A stretch of 15,453 bases of DNA from RGIG426 sp045643425 (GTDB taxonomy: Bacteria > Bacillota > Clostridia > Oscillospirales > Acutalibacteraceae), in assembly GCA_045643425.1 (NCBI GenBank), contig JAZUKW010000095.1, positions 1 to 15,453 on the forward strand, read 5' to 3'. A model generated the notes under the pieces. That model searched no databases. It was not told the origin of the DNA and saw nothing but the letters and a program-made list of their open reading frames with translations. Numbering within the stretch: the stretch's first letter is position 1; every line of letters starts with the position of its first letter. Positions 13,212 to 15,453 of the stretch are shown here, piece after piece. The position numbers were made by a program, and so were the translations under genes.

Positions 13212-15440
13212 ATGGAGTATAACGCGTGGAACGGCTTTCAAAGCGGCGAATGGCAAAAGAAGATCAACGTCCGCGACTTTATCGACAAGAACTATACGCC
13301 CTACGAGGGGGACGGCGCGTTTTTGGCGGGCCCGACCGAGCGCACCAAGCGCGCGCTCGCGGAGCTGGAACGCTTAAAGGCGCTCGAGCAGGAGCGCGGC
13401 GGTGTGCTGGACGTGGACACCACCACCGTGTCCTCTCTTTGTAACTATGCGCCGGGGCATCTTATTGACGAGGATCTTATCGTCGGCTTCCAGACCGACA
13501 CGCCGTTAAAACGCGGGGTCAACCCGTTCGGCGGCATCCGTATGGCGCGCTCGGCGTGCGAGGCCTACGGCTACAAGCTCGGCGACGAGATCGAAAAATT
13601 CTTCACCTACCGCACCACCCACAACGACGGTGTGTTCCGCGTGTATACCGACGAGATGAAAGCCGCGCGCCATTGTGCGCTGCTCACCGGTCTTCCCGAC
13701 GCCTACGGTCGCGGCCGCATTATCGGCGACTACCGCCGCGTTGCGCTGTACGGCGTAGACGTGCTTATTGCGGAAAAAGAGAACGACAAACGCGCCGTCG
13801 GCGAGAACTTAATGGATACCGACAACGTGCGGCTGCTCGAAGAGCTGTTCCAGCAGATCTCGTTCCTCAAAAAGCTGAAAGAAATGGCCGCGATGTACGG
13901 CTGTGACATCTCCCGCCCCGCCGAAAACGCGAAAGAGGCAATTCAGTGGACGTACTTCGGGTATCTCGCCGCCAACAAAGAGCAAAACGGCGCGGCGATG
14001 TCCTTCGGCCGCACCTCGACGTTCTTCGACGTTTATATTGAGCGCGACCTCAAAAACGGCACGCTGACCGAGGAGCAGGCGCAGGAGCTTATTGACGATT
14101 TGGTGCTGAAGCTCCGCGCCGCGCGCCACCTGCGCACGCCGGAATATAACGAGCTGTTCGGCGGCGACCCCATGTGGATCACCGAGAGCATCGGCGGTAT
14201 GAATTTAAACCACAAAACGCTCGTCACGAAATCCTCGTTCCGTATGCTCAACACGCTCTATAACTTAGGCCCTGCGCCCGAGCCGAACCTCACGGTTCTT
14301 TGGAGCTATTCGCTGCCGGAAAACTTTAAAAAATTCTGCGCCAAGGTGTCTTGCGACACCGACGCGATCCAATACGAAAACGACGATCTGATGCGTCTGC
14401 GCTTCGGCGACGACTACGCGATCGCCTGCTGCGTGTCCGCGATGAAGGTGGGCAAGCAGATGCAGTTCTTCGGTGCGCGCACCAACCTCGCGAAACTGCT
14501 GCTGCTTGCGATCAACGGCGGTGTCGATAACAAATTCGGCACCCACATCGGCCCGCAAATGGGCCCGATGGAGGACGAGGTGCTCGATTACGAAAAGGTG
14601 ATGGAGCGGTTCGACGTCTATCTCGCGTGGCTGTGCAAGCTGTACGTCAACACGATGAACTGCATCCACTATATGCACGACAAATACGCCTATGAGAAAA
14701 TCCAAATGGCGCTGCACGATACCGACGTCGAGCGCCGGATGGCGTTCGGCGTGGCGGGGCTTTCGGTCATCACCGACAGCCTCTCCGCGATCAAATACGC
14801 CAAAGTGAAGCCCATCCGCGACGAAAACGGCGTGATCGTGGATTTTGAGACGGTCGGCGATTTTCCGAAATACGGCAACGACGACGACCGCGTGGACGAG
14901 ATCGCGCAGAATATGCTCGTCAAAGTGCGCAACGAGCTGAAAAAGACGCCCGCCTACCGCGGCGCAAAACACACGCTGTCGGCGCTGACCATCACCTCCA
15001 ACGTGATGTACGGCAAAAAGACCGGCGCGACCCCCGACGGACGAAAAGCGGGCGAGCCGTTTGCGCCGGGCGCGAACCCGATGCACAACCGCGAAACGAA
15101 CGGCGCGCTCGCGTCGCTCAACTCGGTGTCGAAGCTGCCCTATTCCGTCACGGCGGTCGGCATTTCCAACACGTTTTCGATCATCCCCGAGGCGCTCGGC
15201 AAAACCGAGGACGAGCGGGTGGAAAATTTGGTGTCGATCTTAAACGGCTATTTCCTCAACAACGCGCACCACATCAACGTCAACGTGATGAACCGCGAGA
15301 CGCTGCTCGACGCGTATGACCACCCGGAGAACTATCCGAACCTGACCATTCGCGTGTCCGGCTATGCGGTCAACTTCTGCAAGCTGTCCCGCGAGCAGCA
15401 GCGCGAGGTCATTATGCGGACGTTCCACGAGGCGCTGTGA
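13212..15440 (+). CDS. pflB: Pyruvate formate-lyase (formate C-acetyltransferase)
   Basis: A 742-residue cytosolic glycyl-radical enzyme converting pyruvate and CoA to acetyl-CoA and formate under anaerobic conditions (the E. coli enzyme is about 760 residues). The vicinal catalytic cysteines are C406-C407 in IACCVSAM, and the radical glycine is G717 in RVSGYAV near the C-terminus. Both fit true PFL rather than a diol dehydratase or other glycyl-radical relative, and the flanking sequence is PFL-like throughout. The frame is open 16 codons upstream of ATG 13212, but that stretch overlaps the terminator T-run. AAAGGA (13195-13200) precedes 13212. A GTG at 13203 is in frame but too close to that site. 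Expression is gated by the ZTP riboswitch, which fits because formate is the substrate for 10-formyl-THF synthesis. The activase gene overlaps its stop codon. Confidence 0.97.
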   Translation: MEYNAWNGFQSGEWQKKINVRDFIDKNYTPYEGDGAFLAGPTERTKRALAELERLKALEQERGGVLDVDTTTVSSLCNYAPGHLIDEDLIVGFQTDTPLKRGVNPFGGIRMARSACEAYGYKLGDEIEKFFTYRTTHNDGVFRVYTDEMKAARHCALLTGLPDAYGRGRIIGDYRRVALYGVDVLIAEKENDKRAVGENLMDTDNVRLLEELFQQISFLKKLKEMAAMYGCDISRPAENAKEAIQWTYFGYLAANKEQNGAAMSFGRTSTFFDVYIERDLKNGTLTEEQAQELIDDLVLKLRAARHLRTPEYNELFGGDPMWITESIGGMNLNHKTLVTKSSFRMLNTLYNLGPAPEPNLTVLWSYSLPENFKKFCAKVSCDTDAIQYENDDLMRLRFGDDYAIACCVSAMKVGKQMQFFGARTNLAKLLLLAINGGVDNKFGTHIGPQMGPMEDEVLDYEKVMERFDVYLAWLCKLYVNTMNCIHYMHDKYAYEKIQMALHDTDVERRMAFGVAGLSVITDSLSAIKYAKVKPIRDENGVIVDFETVGDFPKYGNDDDRVDEIAQNMLVKVRNELKKTPAYRGAKHTLSALTITSNVMYGKKTGATPDGRKAGEPFAPGANPMHNRETNGALASLNSVSKLPYSVTAVGISNTFSIIPEALGKTEDERVENLVSILNGYFLNNAHHINVNVMNRETLLDAYDHPENYPNLTIRVSGYAVNFCKLSREQQREVIMRTFHEAL

Positions 15441-15453
15441 TGACCGGACGGAT
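15440..15453 (+). CDS. pflA: Start of pyruvate formate-lyase activating enzyme (runs off right edge)
   Basis: The pflB stop TGA overlaps an ATG (15440-15442) that opens M-T-G-R, after which the window ends. PFL activases commonly begin M-x-G-R-I-H and follow pflB directly. The identification rests on these few codons plus gene order. The radical-SAM cysteine motif lies beyond the window. Confidence 0.6.

Overview
The window looks like chromosomal DNA of a GC-rich, fermentative, anaerobic Firmicute, most likely a gut-type Clostridia/Oscillospirales lineage. This is inference. It rests on consensus sigma-A-like promoters with strong AGGAGG-type ribosome sites, a ZTP riboswitch in front of pyruvate formate-lyase, a two-component pair of the type common in Firmicutes, and a compact C-A-T-C-A-T-reductase peptide synthetase of a kind known from gut Clostridia. 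No rRNA, tRNA, CRISPR array, transposase or integrase is visible. No stretch longer than about 270 bp lacks a gene.

Layout. (1) Positions 1-1309, minus strand: a two-gene operon for an OmpR-family response regulator and a short two-TM intramembrane-type histidine kinase that runs off the left edge. (2) Positions 1310-1505: a divergent promoter region with near-perfect promoters on both strands and a 16-bp palindrome on the predicted start site of the two-component operon. (3) Positions 1506-12944, plus strand: six genes with overlaps or very short gaps, apparently one transcript of about 11.5 kb ending at a strong terminator (12957-12990). In order they encode a polytopic membrane protein of unknown function, a 2431-residue non-ribosomal peptide synthetase (NRPS), an Sfp-type phosphopantetheinyl transferase, a membrane-anchored RsbU-like phosphatase fused to an RsbW-like kinase domain, an RsbV-like STAS protein, and a small DUF3592-like membrane protein. 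(4) Positions 12991-15453: an independent unit with a promoter, a ZTP riboswitch aptamer overlapping a terminator, pflB, and the first codons of pflA.

How they fit together. The transferase, translationally coupled to the NRPS, should load both carrier domains. The NRPS should join two amino acids, with a starter condensation domain possibly adding an acyl cap. The terminal thioester reductase should release a reactive peptide aldehyde, which could cyclise to a pyrazinone if the N-terminus is free. The unusual part is that the same operon carries a complete partner-switching module (sensor-phosphatase, anti-sigma-type kinase domain and STAS antagonist) with no sigma factor in view. The divergent two-component system is a plausible but unproven regulator or self-sensing device. 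In the last unit, ZTP (the alarmone of 10-formyl-THF shortage) is expected to prevent termination and switch on pyruvate formate-lyase, whose formate feeds one-carbon metabolism.
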